A DNA stretch of 64,000 nt from Viola odorata (Eukaryota; Streptophyta; Magnoliopsida; Malpighiales; Violaceae). Location of the stretch: positions 66,068,304 through 66,132,303 of the forward strand of contig OY829537.1 of assembly GCA_963691705.1 (NCBI GenBank), in the 5' to 3' direction. Positions 49,261 to 60,038 of the stretch are shown piece after piece. The first letter of the stretch is position 1. Every line of letters begins with the position of its first letter. Under the pieces are notes generated by a model. It was not told the origin of the DNA. It searched no databases and was given only the letters and a program-made list of their open reading frames with translations. Position numbers and translations under genes: made by a program.

Positions 49261-50195
49261 TAAATTTTCGCACTCATAAAATTGCTTACTTATTTCTCGA
49301 GCTATCGCTAATACTCTCACTTTGTAGGTTTTAATTTCAAGCTTCGTCGAAAGTACGCCTTTCGATTCCTTTTTATTTATTCAACGCTTCTCGTAAACAT
49401 CAATCGTACGCATGATATATAGAACTGCTAGAACTAAAATCAACCCACATGAACAACGTGTTTAAAGAGTTGCTTAAAATGCCATGCTCACGTGATTTTA
49501 AATTCTCGCATATATTGACTGCATGTACATGGGGACTTTCGATCCCACATCAGTTTTTCCACTTCAAAAGCAATCATTTAAATTTGTACTCTGTTAGCAA
49601 TCCATGATAGGTTCACATAGCAATCAACTAATCATGCATGGCCCAATGATGACATAGAGGGCGCTCATTCAGTCTTACAAAAAATTCAGTCCCATCACGT
49701 TACGTTCAAGAATAATCAATCGGTCTTGATAAACGGTAACCCCGTCTGAAAGACGTTCAAACGATAACCCCGTTCAACGATTAATTATTTCTGAATGTCA
49801 CGATCATAAAAAGACTAAAGTGACGATTCCTCTGAGGGTCCCCCTTTTCAAAACAAAACGCATTTTCATCAAACACCTTTTAAAAACACCTCTCTCATCA
49901 ACCGGTAACCATTTTCGGATGTGACTGGGGTGCCTAACACCTTCCCAAGACCATAATACGACCCCGAACTTTTGTCTGGGGTCCAGACCCCTTTTTTGTG
50001 CCTTTAGTTTTTTTACTTATTATATTTCCTATGCCATGATGATTAAGGTTCCCTAAAACCTAGCACCCAAATTAGGGTGGCGACTTCATTGCATGTTGCG
50101 AGGCGTCTGTTTACGCCGAGCATTGTAAGGTCCCAAATTTCGTTGCACACTCGCGAATGACTTCTTTGTTAATTTTCGTGGGGCGCGACAATCAG

Positions 50196-52058
50196 CAGAG
50201 CGCATCCTCAATCATTCCGTAATCAATGCTCCAATCATCGGGGATTTGATCCGCTATCTGCTCTGAAGGTATCTCCAAGTGGGGCGCAACCAAGCGAGTC
50301 TATCTTGGTCCAGAAAGATTTCTGCTCTTGTCTTGGCCAAGAAAGATGCCATCAACCAGCCTACTCTAATTCTACTAGAATTATGCCTAATTATGCTCGT
50401 TTTTCTATCTGCTACCTCTCTTAGGTTGTCTCCTGCAATATTCAAATGATTCGTATCGAAATCAATAACATACCATTCAAAATAGCAAGAAATATAGTGG
50501 TAAAAACCACAACAATTAAGGCTCAATCACTTGTGTAGGTGTTAATTGATATGAGCACGGGAGCTAGTGATACAACACTCGGAGCAAAGGGATGGTGGTC
50601 ATTCTCTTGAAGAGTCTAAGAGCCGAGGAGAGCAACTTAGAGATGAAGGATCAATGGGTGACTTGCGTGCACGCTAATGCTCTCAACATCGGATCCACAC
50701 GAGACTCACGGGTAGGCCGAGCATACCATGAAGAACCACGTGCCAAACCCTCGCAAGCCGTGAGCCTTCCCGCGCCTAGCCCTAGTAAACCATGAGCGCG
50801 CGCCCCAAGTCTTCCAACGCTCGGACCAAGCTGCCAACGTTCCCAAGTGATCAAGACCGCGTTCAAGGCCCTTTTGTCTAAGGGTATTGGGGTTTTTTTC
50901 CCTTTGTAATTAGCTAAGGTATTTAAAGTGTAGAATGGTTCATTCTACACTTGTCTTTGTTTTTATGTTATCTTCAACCTAGACCAAACTCTTAGCTAGC
51001 TTTTAGGGTTCCTAAACCTAGCACTATCATCTATTCAATTCAGGTTGCTCATCCAAGAGGTGAGAGGGCCGCAATTAGTAGAGAGATCCTAATACTCTTT
51101 TCGGCAAGGTTACTTAAGTAAGACTTGAGGGGGTTTGTCAAGTGTATTAGTTCTATTTTTGTTCATCATAAATACATATCCCTTTTCCTCCATTGTTATC
51201 CGCTGTAAGAACTCCATTTATTCCTCTAAATATCCGTCAACCATCCATCCATTCAAGTTTGCCGTCCTTTTAAAGTGGACTAGATCCGGCGCCAATAACA
51301 ACCTTCAGCCAAACTCCTCCAAAATGGAGCCAAGGCCTTATCAAGTGGTAGCGGAGCTCCATTCTATCCTCCAGGTCGGTAAACTTTTTTTTTCTTTTCT
51401 ACAATTTCATGGTCGTTCCTCTAAATTGGTAAACTTTATTTTTCTCATTGTTTCTTCGGTTGAAAACTCTTCTCACCGTTTCTATAGTTGAAACATTCTT
51501 TCCCACCGTCGGCTTCAATTACAAACCATTTGGGACATTTTCAGATTTAGGTCAAAAAAATTACCTTCTAGTGATTTGATCTTGCATAAACACAATTGCT
51601 GCAATATTTGGTGTTTATTTTCATCTTATTGACTGAAATTTTTATCTTTCTTAAGTATGATTGTTTGCTTTGTTGGAGGTTCCTATGATGAGCCATGAGA
51701 GCTATGTGGACTTGCTTGTTTTCTAGCTTAGTTATCATATTTTTGTGCTCACCTCCTAGTCGGCCACATCTCTCATTGTGAGCCAAGCATTTCAGCTTGC
51801 TCACTACTCCACTTAGTCTCACATAGCCGGCCCTAGGGCAGCACACTTGGCTTTCCAATTGTTTGTCATACACTTTGGAACTACTTGTCATACACATTTG
51901 CACTACGTGTCATACATTCTCACTTTTTGGCATTTAGTGAAAATATTTTTAACCTGAAGAACTACTTGTCTTCCACTTCTTTTATCAAAATACATGTCAT
52001 ACATTTCTTGAAGCTCTCTTACACTCACAAAAAAAAAACAGAAAAGAAAAGAAAGGGA
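50196..52058. other. Unassigned flank of element A; possible old LTR and primer site
   Basis: Continuation of the DNA left of 3019. A stretch with GTATTTAAAG near 50920 (TATA-like) and a GTGGTAGCGGAGCTCC phrase near 51344, reminiscent of a TGGTATCAGAGC primer site, could be the end of a decayed LTR element. No ORF with family resemblance was seen. Confidence 0.3.
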
Positions 52059-52067
52059 TTAAAAGAG

Positions 52068-52230
52068 GGGGAAATAGTTTTTACCACCCCTGAACTATCG
52101 GCGAAAATCACAAACTTCCCCTGAATTTCATTTTTTAAAGTACGCCTCCCCTGAACTATTGTTTTCGAGCAAAAAGACCCCCTCCGTTAACTTTTTCCGT
52201 TAAATCTAACGGATTACCTACTACAACAGG
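52068..52230 (+). repeat. Left terminal inverted repeat of the fold-back element
   Basis: Ends in ACTACAACAGG followed by a T run; contains CCCCTGAACTATCGGCG and CCCCCTCCGTTAAC. Confidence 0.9.
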
Positions 52231-52369
52231 TTTTTTTTTTTTTTACCTGGTAATTATATTTTAAATAATATAATTAATTTTAAACAATTCAAAAAAAATA
52301 TATAATCTAAAATTTTCAAAAAAAAATTTCGAAAAAGTCAAAAAAACTTTGTAAAAAATGTAAAAAAAT

Positions 52370-54540
52370 CAGGAAAATTGTAAAAATTCCAAAACAAAAT
52401 TAATTTATCTAAAAATTAACAAAAAAATAGTAAAAATTCCAAAAAAAATTAATTAATCTAAAAACTCATAAAAAATGTACAAATTCCAAAAAAATTGTAA
52501 AAATTCCAAAACAAATAAAACAATTAAAGAATGTCTTCAAAAATATTATAATTGTAAAAAAAATGTACAAATTCCAAAATAAATGTACAGATTCCAAAAA
52601 TAATGTAAAAAATTCAAAAAAAATGTAAAATTTCAAAAAAAATTGTAAAAATTCCAAAAAAATTCAGATAAATGTAAAAATTCATAAAAATGTAATAATT
52701 ATAAAAAAATGTAATAATTCCAAAAAAATGTAAAAATTCCAAAACAAATGTAAAATTTCCAAAACAATGTAAAAAAATCCAAAAAAATGTAAAGATTCTA
52801 AGAAAATTGTAAAAATTCTAAAAACATCGTAAAATTTCCAAAAAAATGTAATAATTCCAAAAAATGTAAAAATTCCAAAAAGTGTAATAATTCTAAAAAA
52901 TGTAAAAATTCCAAAAAATGTAATAATTCTAAAAAATGTAAAAATTCCAAAAAAATGTAATAATTCCAAAAAATGTAAAAATTCCAAAAAAACGTAAAAA
53001 TTCTAAAAAAGTAAAAAATTCTAAAAAATGTAAAAATTCTAAGAAAATTGTAAAAATTCTTAAAACATCGTAAAATTTCCAAAAAAATGTTATAATTCCA
53101 AAAAATGTAAAAATTCCAAAAAAATGTAATAATTCTAAAAAATGTAAAAATTCCAAAAAAATGTAATAAATCCAAAAAAATGTAAAAAATCCAAAAAAAA
53201 TGTAATAATTCCAAAAAATGTAAAAATTCCAAAAAAACGTAAAAATTCTAAAAAAAAAAATTCTAAAAAATGTAAAAATTCTAAAAACATTGTAAAATTT
53301 CTTAAAAAATTGTAACAATTCCAAAAAAAGCATCGTCGAATTTTTATAATTTTTACATTTTCTTATTTTTAGTTTATTTTTTTTTGAATTTTTTCATTTT
53401 TTCATAATTTGTACATTTTTTTCGGAATTTACATTTTTTGTGAATCTTTAAACATTTTTAGTATTTTTCAAATTTTTTACGTTTTTTTTGGATTTTTAGA
53501 TTAATTAAATTATTTTGGAATTTTTATAATTTTTACATTTTTTTGGATTTTTTAGATTAATTTTTCTATTTTTGCAATTTTTACATTTTTTCTGGAATTT
53601 GTACATTTTTTTAATTTCAACAATTTTTTTTGGAATTATTACATTATTTTTGGAATTTTTACAATTGTTTTTGGAATTTGCACATGTTTTGTGGAATTAT
53701 TACATTTTTTTTGAAATTTTGAAATTTTTTCAGAATTTTTAGGTTAATTAAATTATTTTTGGAATTATTACATTTTTTCAAAAATTTTACATTATTTCTG
53801 AATTTTTTGATTAATTAAATTATTTTTGGAATTTGTACATTTTTTTTGGAATTATTTCATTTGTTTTTGAATTTTTTGAATTTTTACCGAATTTTTATAT
53901 TTTTCTGAATTTTTACATTATTTTTGGAATTTTTACATGTTTTTTGGAATTTTTACATTTTTAAAAAAAATTATATTTTTTCTGAATTTTTAGATTAATT
54001 AAATTATTTTTGGAAATATTACTCTTTTTTTCTAATTTTTAGATTAATTTTTTCATTTTAGGAATTTTAAAATTTTGTTTTGGAATTTGTATATGTATTT
54101 TTGAATTATTACATTTTTTATGAATTTTTAGATTAATTAAATTATTTTTGGAATTTGTACATTTTTTTTTTTGAGTTTTTTCAATTTATTAATTTTTAAT
54201 TTTTTTTTTGGAATTTGTTCATGTTTTATGGAATTATTACATTTTTACTTAAATTTTTACATTTTTTCTGAAATTTTAGATTAATGAAATTATTACATTT
54301 TTTTGGAATTTTTACATTTTTTCTGAATTTTTAGATTAATTAAATTATTTTTGGAATTATAACATTTTTTTTTGAATTTTTAGATTAATTGTTTTTTGAA
54401 TTTTTTCGTTTTAGGATTTTTTTTTTTGGAATTTTACATATTTTTTTTGAAATTTTTAGATTAATTAAATTATTTTTGTAATTTTTACAATTTTGTTTTA
54501 ATTTATACATTTTTTTTAATTTTTTTTGGATTTTTAAAAT
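52370..54540. repeat. Opposed AT-rich repeat halves of the fold-back interior
   Basis: The left half (to about 53330) is made of AATGTAAAAATTCCAAAA-type units. The right half is their reverse complement (TTTTTGGAATTTTTACATTT, with TTTAGATTAATTAAATTA spacers). The two halves could fold on each other around 53335. Confidence 0.8.
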
Positions 54541-54607
54541 TAATTATATTATTTTAAAATTTTTTTTTTGGAAAACTTGCTATAACAGGTTAAAAAAAAA
54601 AAAAAAA

Positions 54608-54770
54608 CCTGCTGTAGCAGGTCACCAGTTAGATTTAACAGAAAAAGTTAACGGAGGGGGTCATTTTGCTCGAAAACAATAGTTCAGGAGAGGCGTACTT
54701 TAAAAAATGAAGTTCAGGGGAAGTTTGTGATTTTCGCCGATAGTTCAGGGGTGGTAAAAACTATTTCCCC
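54608..54770 (-). repeat. Right terminal inverted repeat of the fold-back element
   Basis: Reverse complement of 52068-52230 with nine substitutions; its inner edge CCTGCTGTAGCAGG is itself palindromic. Confidence 0.9.
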
Positions 54771-54913
54771 TTAAAAGAGTAAATCAAATCCCTAATTTCA
54801 AAAAAAAAAAAAAAAAGATAAAAAGAATAGAAATAAGTAAAAGCAAGAGGCAAAGTGTATGTGTGTATTTGAAGTGAATTAATTCAAGTTAAAGTGTGCA
54901 TTTTGCAAGTGTT

Positions 54914-55216
54914 TTATTTTGACGCAAAGTTGCAATTTTTAGGCTTTCTTTCTTTTCCTTCCATTTCTTCTAGCGTTTCTCCTTTTGAGCTAGCTTTCCT
55001 TTCGTGTCTTGTGTTTTCTTTCTTTGCTTCTGATAAGATTCGAAGTTCTGGGAGTCGGAAGGGGAGGTAGGGCCGATCAGAGTCACTGTAGCTTCCGCCG
55101 AATGTACCTGCAAAGCGCCGGAGGGGGGGCTCTGGCGTAAACACTCCGATGCCTAAGTTAGTGAGGCGGTTCAAAATGATAGAGGTTCCAGTTGTGATCT
55201 TAGGCTTACCTGGCAT
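54914..55216 (-). CDS. Small ORF of unknown function, minus strand
   Basis: A 100-codon ORF (MPGKPKITTG at the N-terminus), basic and rich in charged residues towards the end. I do not recognise it. TATAAATA on the minus strand lies only 14 bases before the ATG (55231-55238), too close for the usual start site about 30 bases downstream, so either translation begins elsewhere or this box belongs to an LTR-like promoter. Upstream are three TGACGTC motifs. It diverges from the plus-strand units at 55771 onwards. Confidence 0.3.
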   Translation of the reverse strand: MPGKPKITTGTSIILNRLTNLGIGVFTPEPPLRRFAGTFGGSYSDSDRPYLPFRLPELRILSEAKKENTRHERKASSKGETLEEMEGKERKPKNCNFASK

Positions 55217-55304
55217 TTTGAATGGTGGGGTATTTATAGGCCGTGTGAGGGCGTTATCTAAGGAAAATAACGCCTTTAGCCATATCAAGGATGATATCTT
55301 CGAA

Positions 55305-55411
55305 TGACGTCGGGGATGATATTCCGGGTGACGTCATAGGCGACAGCTTCAAGCGACGTCATGGCTATCCTGGGATGGGATAGCGCCGTGCGTGCAAACG
55401 AATGACACGTG
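55305..55411. promoter_or_regulatory. Cluster of TGACGTC motifs and a G-box
   Basis: TGACGTC at 55305-55311, TGACGTCA at 55329-55336, GACGTCA at 55355-55361 and CACGTG at 55406-55411 are all bZIP-type consensus sites. They lie between the minus ORF and the plus-strand units, so this may be a divergent promoter. Binding is inferred only. Confidence 0.45.
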
Positions 55412-55704
55412 AGATCCCCTCCGGCTGATGTCGACCGTCCCAGAGCTCCTTGCTGGCTAAGGGGCGTCAACCTTCCTCGGCTGACCCCTGGTTGACACGG
55501 CAGGATTCCGACCATTACAATGATACAAGGACGATAATACCCTTGGGGTAGCCTTAATTGTTATCATAAGCCCAACTGAAAATGAGTCTGGGTGTTTACC
55601 AAGGGCTATCATTTCAGCTTCTGTTCAGATTGCCTGCCGACACGTACGATATCGGGTGGCTCGGTCCTCGAGAAGCACATCTTTTATCGCCTTTTCTTGA
55701 GACT

Positions 55705-55711
55705 TATAAAT
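55705..55711 (+). promoter_or_regulatory. TATA box of small unit 1
   Basis: TATAAAT, 60 bases before the ATG at 55771, a normal plant spacing with a leader of about 30 bases. Confidence 0.45.
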
Positions 55712-55770
55712 TCGAATTTTCTTTGCACCAGTTACGCATCTTTTTAGCATTTCTTCTCCGTATTTGCATC

Positions 55771-56142
55771 ATGGACAGTCTTACCAAGAATTTTATGATC
55801 TCCAAAACTCACACCCTAAAGAACCTCAACGACGGTGACGTTGGCATTTTGGAAAATATATTGATCAAGACATCCGAGGACGTTCTGGAGCTTCAAGGAA
55901 TGCTGACTCCCCTTCGGTCCAGGCTTGGTGTGGCTTCTCTGGAGGATTTTAGTCCTTTAGAGTGCGTGTCCAAGTTGGCTGCTGCTGTCTCCCACATCGA
56001 GGTGGTGCAGCACAGGAAGGATCTGCTGAACTGCTGCTTGAAGGGCATGAGGGTTTCTTCCGCCGGACTGACCTCCGTGGCGAACGCTTTGAGGGAGGTC
56101 CCTACACTGCTAGAGGATGATGATGCTGGATCCCAGGCTTGA
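55771..56142 (+). CDS. Small unit 1: unknown 123-residue protein
   Basis: ATG 55771 is chosen because it follows a TATAAAT box by 60 bases. The frame is open further upstream, to 55582. The product is rich in Leu, Val and Ser with helical character (ILENILIKTSEDVLELQG) and an acidic end (LLEDDDAG). No family recognised. TGA is at 56140-56142 and poly(A) signals (AATAAATAAA) lie about 75 bases later. The helical nature could make it a detached coiled-coil piece of the gag-like proteins to the right, but this is a guess. Confidence 0.4.
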   Translation: MDSLTKNFMISKTHTLKNLNDGDVGILENILIKTSEDVLELQGMLTPLRSRLGVASLEDFSPLECVSKLAAAVSHIEVVQHRKDLLNCCLKGMRVSSAGLTSVANALREVPTLLEDDDAGSQA

Positions 56143-56214
56143 CTGTCGACCGTCGCCGTTCTACCTTTTCTTTTCTTTGTATAAATGTATACCCAGGCCG
56201 TTAGGCCATAAATG

Positions 56215-56226
56215 AATAAATAAAAT
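56215..56226 (+). terminator. Poly(A) signal of unit 1
   Basis: Overlapping AATAAA motifs (AATAAATAAAAT) 73 bases after the stop codon. Confidence 0.45.
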
Positions 56227-56545
56227 ACTTTTCTTTATTGTATTCACCGTTTCTTTTCGCCACGTGCTAGTCAATGTTTCGGTTGATTGCCACATCAGCC
56301 CAACTGAAAACGAGTCTATCCTCGGTCAGACTTTGGTAGCAGTTATCCTCGCGAACCGTTATGCATTAATTTCGCGCCGCCTCTTCAGTATCAACTGATT
56401 GGGCGGTTTTTTGGTGCCTATCGATCAGGGAGAACTTCTAATTGGCGGGATCACAGGATTCAATTCTGTAATTTAACCCGCTTTTGAAACGCACCAATTT
56501 TCTCAAAAATTATGCAGGAAGATGGAAAAGCACCTCCTCCCTAGC

Positions 56546-57048
56546 TATTTAATGGGATTTTCTCTCCCTTTTTCTATTCATCTCTTTCCTCCTATTTTCT
56601 TGTTAGAACCACTTGCAGTTTCATGGACGATTCATACTATTTAGACCTTGCAGAACGCGGCTCTCCCCCAACTCCTCCAACCTCACCGGATTCTGAGAAT
56701 CGGCCTTCACCCTCATGCCTGAAGGGGCGACTTCTTCACCGTAAAAGCCATAAGAGGTCGAGGAAAAGAAGGACTTCGAAGACGACCGACCCGTCTCCAC
56801 TAGTTTATGCCCCACCTGTTCAGAATGGTGACGTTCTGTCTCCTCACGTCAGTCGCTCTATGGAGAGGGGTTCCGCCAACGGTATCGGTGCTGACATCGC
56901 GGCCCCTGCTACCAAAGGGGAGCCAAGTTCACTAAAACTGTGTCAGACGAGGCACACTGAAGAACCTTTCCCGCCCCTTGCTGAGGAGTTTCCATCCTCG
57001 GATGAGGAATACTGGTACTGGTCTTCCTATTGGCCGGATGATGATTAG
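56546..57048 (+). CDS. Small unit 2: unknown basic/acidic 141-residue protein
   Basis: A TATTTAAT box at 56546-56553 precedes ATG 56623 by 77 bases. The protein has an acidic Pro/Ser-rich start, a strongly basic stretch (RKSHKRSRKRRTSK, a plausible nuclear signal) and a very acidic, Trp/Tyr-rich tail (SSDEEYWYWSSYWPDDD). AATAAA lies at 57094-57099, 45 bases after the stop. No family recognised. The start given here includes the TATA box; the reading frame is 56623-57048. Confidence 0.4.
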
Positions 57049-57347
57049 TCTTATGTATCGTGCCTTTTTGTAGATGTCGTACGGCCTTGATGGAATAAAA
57101 TTACGCTTTTCATTTTTCTCCTTTCCTCAATCTCCTTTCTGCGTTAACTCCTTCTATCCTTAGGTAGTTATCGCTGAGAAGCGAGCTGCCGCTTGATGTG
57201 ACCGTTTTGTCAGCTTCTAGTCAGTGGTTGTTTTTCTTCGAGAATATAAATGCTTAGTCGTAAGTATCCTTATGCGGTTTTTCGACGTGTCACTTTCTGT
57301 TTGCACGTGTCTCGTTTTCACAGGTTGTTGGGTACTCAGGTCAACCT

Positions 57348-57355
57348 TTAAAAGG
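57348..57355 (+). promoter_or_regulatory. TATA-like box of unit 3
   Basis: TTTAAAAG, followed by a leader with a GTATTTTTGC ... CAG stretch that may be an intron and aligns in outline with the leader of unit 4. A CACGTG G-box is at about 57304. Confidence 0.35.
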
Positions 57356-58256
57356 GAACCACTGTTTTCTTTTAACACTTTTGCTCGCGCTTTGAAATTC
57401 TCTCTCATCATTCTCTCTCTTTTGCTTCTTCTTTTATTCAAAGAAACTTTCTTCAACCGCTCATCGGCGCCGGCGGCCTACATACTGCCTTCTTGTTCTA
57501 GGTATTTTTGCTCTATTTTTCTCAGATTTTCTTCTTATTGGTTCATTATGTGCATGACTAGGGACCCTAAGGGTCTTTAGATGCCTATAGATCCAGAAAT
57601 TGAGAGAACACCCAGTATCTTTACTTGCGACGCGATTTTGAAGGCTACGTTGGAGGGTCAGGGTATCACCTTTCCTCCTGGTTTTTCCGTTAGGATTCCT
57701 GAGGCGGGTCAACGGCTTCATAACCCCTTGTCCAAGAGTGATAGGATGGTCTATTTTAAGATGTTCCTTTATGGATTTCACTTTCCCATTCATGAGTCTG
57801 TAAAGAAGTTGCTGCGTCAGTATGATATCGACCCAGCTCAGATAACCCCTTCCTCTTGGTGTGGAATTTATGCCTTTCTTCGCGCTTGTGAACTGCAGGG
57901 CATACTTACTTCGTCTGTCAATTTATTCTGCAATTATTTTAGTTTCAAGTGTCGCAATTGTTTGGTCGATATCACTCCGAGATGGAATGACGCATTCGCA
58001 CAATCATTCTGGCAAGGTTCAAGGGCTACGAGGGGACTGTAGAGGATTGGAAAAGTGGCTTCTTTATTGTTAGTCTTCCTTTCCGCCCTTGGCCTAGGGG
58101 TTTTAACCGCGGGCTTGTCGATTCTATTTGGGTAAACCCAGCAGTGTTGTCTAGGGAAGAGTTACATCAGGCCGTCACCTTGCTAGACATGAATTCCTCC
58201 TTCCGTATCCGATAATTTGCCTGTACCATCTTATGACGGAGTGTACTATAGGTGAG

Positions 58257-60038
58257 TGATAACGCGCTGGTCGAGGGCACGATCAAACAAATTATTACAA
58301 CTTATCACATGCAACAAAATAGATTGAAGACAGGGGCAAGAGGATCAATCCATAGAGATTGGTGAAGACTTACACTAGACAAGGCCAAATTTATAAAATA
58401 AAACAATAAAAGAAACAAAACAGAATTCAAGGGCTGGATGGAGAGAAACTGATTCAAGGTCTTGAATGGAAGAACAAAAACACAAAAAGTAACACTCAGG
58501 GGGGGGGGGGGGGGGGGGGGGGGTTTACTTGGCTAAAAGAGTTAGCCAAGAGAGATTGGGAGCTAACAAATTCTAACTATGAAAGTACAATTGGGGTTCT
58601 CGAATGTCACGTTCGAGGTTCCGAATGATAAAATAAAACAAATCAGCAAATGAGTTCAGAAATAATAAAGCAAAGAGATAACAAACACAAATAATCAATT
58701 AGAGAAGGATCTTAGCAAAGGCATTCTTGGGTTGCATTCGGGGGCCCGATCGTCATCAGCTCAAGGGTATTCTACTCAAGACATCATAGAAATGACATAG
58801 GGACCAGATTCCTCAGATATCCCCTACTTTTCTCTTAAGAGAAACTACCCCCCGTTTCCACATATGAGGTAGTCTTGACGGTTTGCCATCCCTCCAGCCA
58901 CGAATGCGGGAAGGCCATACTCAAACCGCTCATGAAGATAAGAAAAGACAGATCTAGAGCTAAAAGTCCCTCAGTTTGTTAGGCTCGTGACCTCGCTCTA
59001 ATCAACTACCCATCCTATCTATTCGAGACCACTTCAGCACAGTCAAGACTAAACAGATGCCTACTTGTTCCATGCAATTTTCCTTCCGTATTCATCACAC
59101 AAATGGCAGCATTCACACAAAGTAATATTCAGTTGATCAAACCTCTAATTACTCCGAGCAAAAAATGTAATTAAAATGATAAGCAATTGAATATGGCATC
59201 AAGAATATATTAAACTCGTTTAGGCCTCGAATCTGCCCCTGCAGCCCTTGAATAACCCTTTACTAAGAATTAAAGATTTAGCTACTCATGCTTGAAAGTA
59301 AACAAATAATAATTAAAGAAAGCATAATAAAATAAAGAGATTAAGGGAAGAATACTTGTTACTAAACGTTTGAAGCCCGGCGGCCAAGAGGGAAGAAGCT
59401 AACAAGAACTAGAGAGATAAACTAGAGAGAAGTCTAAGAGTGTTCTTCCTAAAAACTACATGATCATGGATGATCCAAGATACCCTAAACTCTTCCTATC
59501 ATCCTCAATTTAAACTAGAAAATACAATCACAAAATATCTTCTGCCCAACTAAGGAACAAAATGCATTTAAAGAAAGCCTATTACAATGGATCTATGCTC
59601 CCTAAAGCAAAAAGCTGAAAAAGCTGAAAGCTGATTTTCTTGGTCTTTGACTAGCTTTTGCAGGTCTGGAATGGGCTCAATGGCTGAAATGGTCAGAGCG
59701 GTAGGTATTTGGTGGTCAGTGCAGACTGTCGGAACAGTGTCAGAGGAGGCACATGGAAGCTCTGGCAAGAGGACACGTGAAAATGTCGTTCTTTGCCCTT
59801 CGGGGTCCCGAATGGAGAATCCGACTCGGGACCTTGAACGCTGCTTTGGGCTCGGGACCTCGACTCTGGTCTTGAAGCTCAAAACTACACAAAATGCTCC
59901 AAAAATGCACCTTTGTGCATAAACCCCCATTTTAGGCCTAGATCTGCAATAGTAGTGAAAACAAGGGTAAATTAGCAGAATCATGCCTTAAATGGGTGAG
60001 AAAATGGGGAGAAAATTGTGCATAAAAACATGCTATCA
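58257..60038 (-). mobile_element. Solo LTR 2, inserted at the 5' splice site of unit 3
   Basis: 1782 bp with TGATAACGCG and ATGCTATCA ends and a 5-bp duplication GTGAG (58252-58256 and 60039-60043). Read on the minus strand it starts TGATAGCATG-TTTTTATGCAC and ends with GACCAGCGCGTTATCA, phrases that recall Athila-type LTRs, so orientation is probably minus. No internal retroviral genes. It contains a run of 25 G at 58499-58523. Confidence 0.88.
58499..58523 (+). repeat. Homopolymer of 25 G
   Basis: Uninterrupted G run after AACACTCA and before TTTACTTGG inside solo LTR 2. The length may be uncertain, as such runs are error-prone in sequencing. Confidence 0.8.

Larger units (their letters stand above)
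3024..50190 (+). mobile_element. Element A: Tat/Ogre-type Ty3/gypsy LTR retrotransposon, interrupted by element B
   Basis: The ends are 5'-TGTTGATACC and GGGGCGCGACA-3', repeated at both LTRs (3024-6722 and 46417-50190). The element is flanked by a 5-bp direct duplication ATCAG (3019-3023 and 50191-50195). Without the nested element B and its duplicated target it is about 22.8 kb, very long for Ty3/gypsy but typical of Ogre-like Tat elements. Order: LTR, primer site, ORF1, gag-pro, intron, RT-RNase H-RNase H-integrase, long 3' UTR with minisatellite, polypurine tract, LTR. All coding parts are damaged. By eye the first 330 bases of its LTRs differ at about 15 positions, so it is clearly older than B, in agreement with the nesting order. 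Confidence 0.95.
46417..50190 (+). repeat. 3' LTR of element A (3774 bp)
   Basis: Partner of 3024-6722. The W-box inverted repeat is at 47102-47151, TATA at 47366-47375, the 30-bp array at about 48070-48480 and the hairpin array at about 48490-49260. ATCAG follows at 50191-50195. Confidence 0.95.
52068..54770. mobile_element. Non-autonomous Mutator-like fold-back transposon
   Basis: It is flanked by a 9-bp direct duplication TTAAAAGAG (52059-52067 and 54771-54779). The inverted ends of 163 bp (52068-52230 and 54608-54770) begin GGGGAAATAGTTTTTACCAC and match at 154 of 163 positions by eye, without gaps. A 9-bp duplication with long inverted ends indicates the Mutator superfamily. There is no transposase ORF; the interior is AT-rich repeats. 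Confidence 0.9.

Noticed and set aside
51300..51400. Primer-binding-site-like GTGGTAGCGGAGC
   Set aside because: It matches the common TGGTATCAGAGC site only partly, and no LTR border or gag frame could be attached, so it is kept as a weak note only.
52682..53333. Long Phe/Leu-rich minus-strand ORFs, apparently membrane proteins
   Set aside because: They are translations of TTTTTGGAATTTTTACATT-type repeats inside the fold-back element, open in several frames.
58499..58523. G25 run as a regulatory G-quadruplex
   Set aside because: It lies in a solo LTR and such homopolymers vary and are error-prone; nothing ties it to a function.
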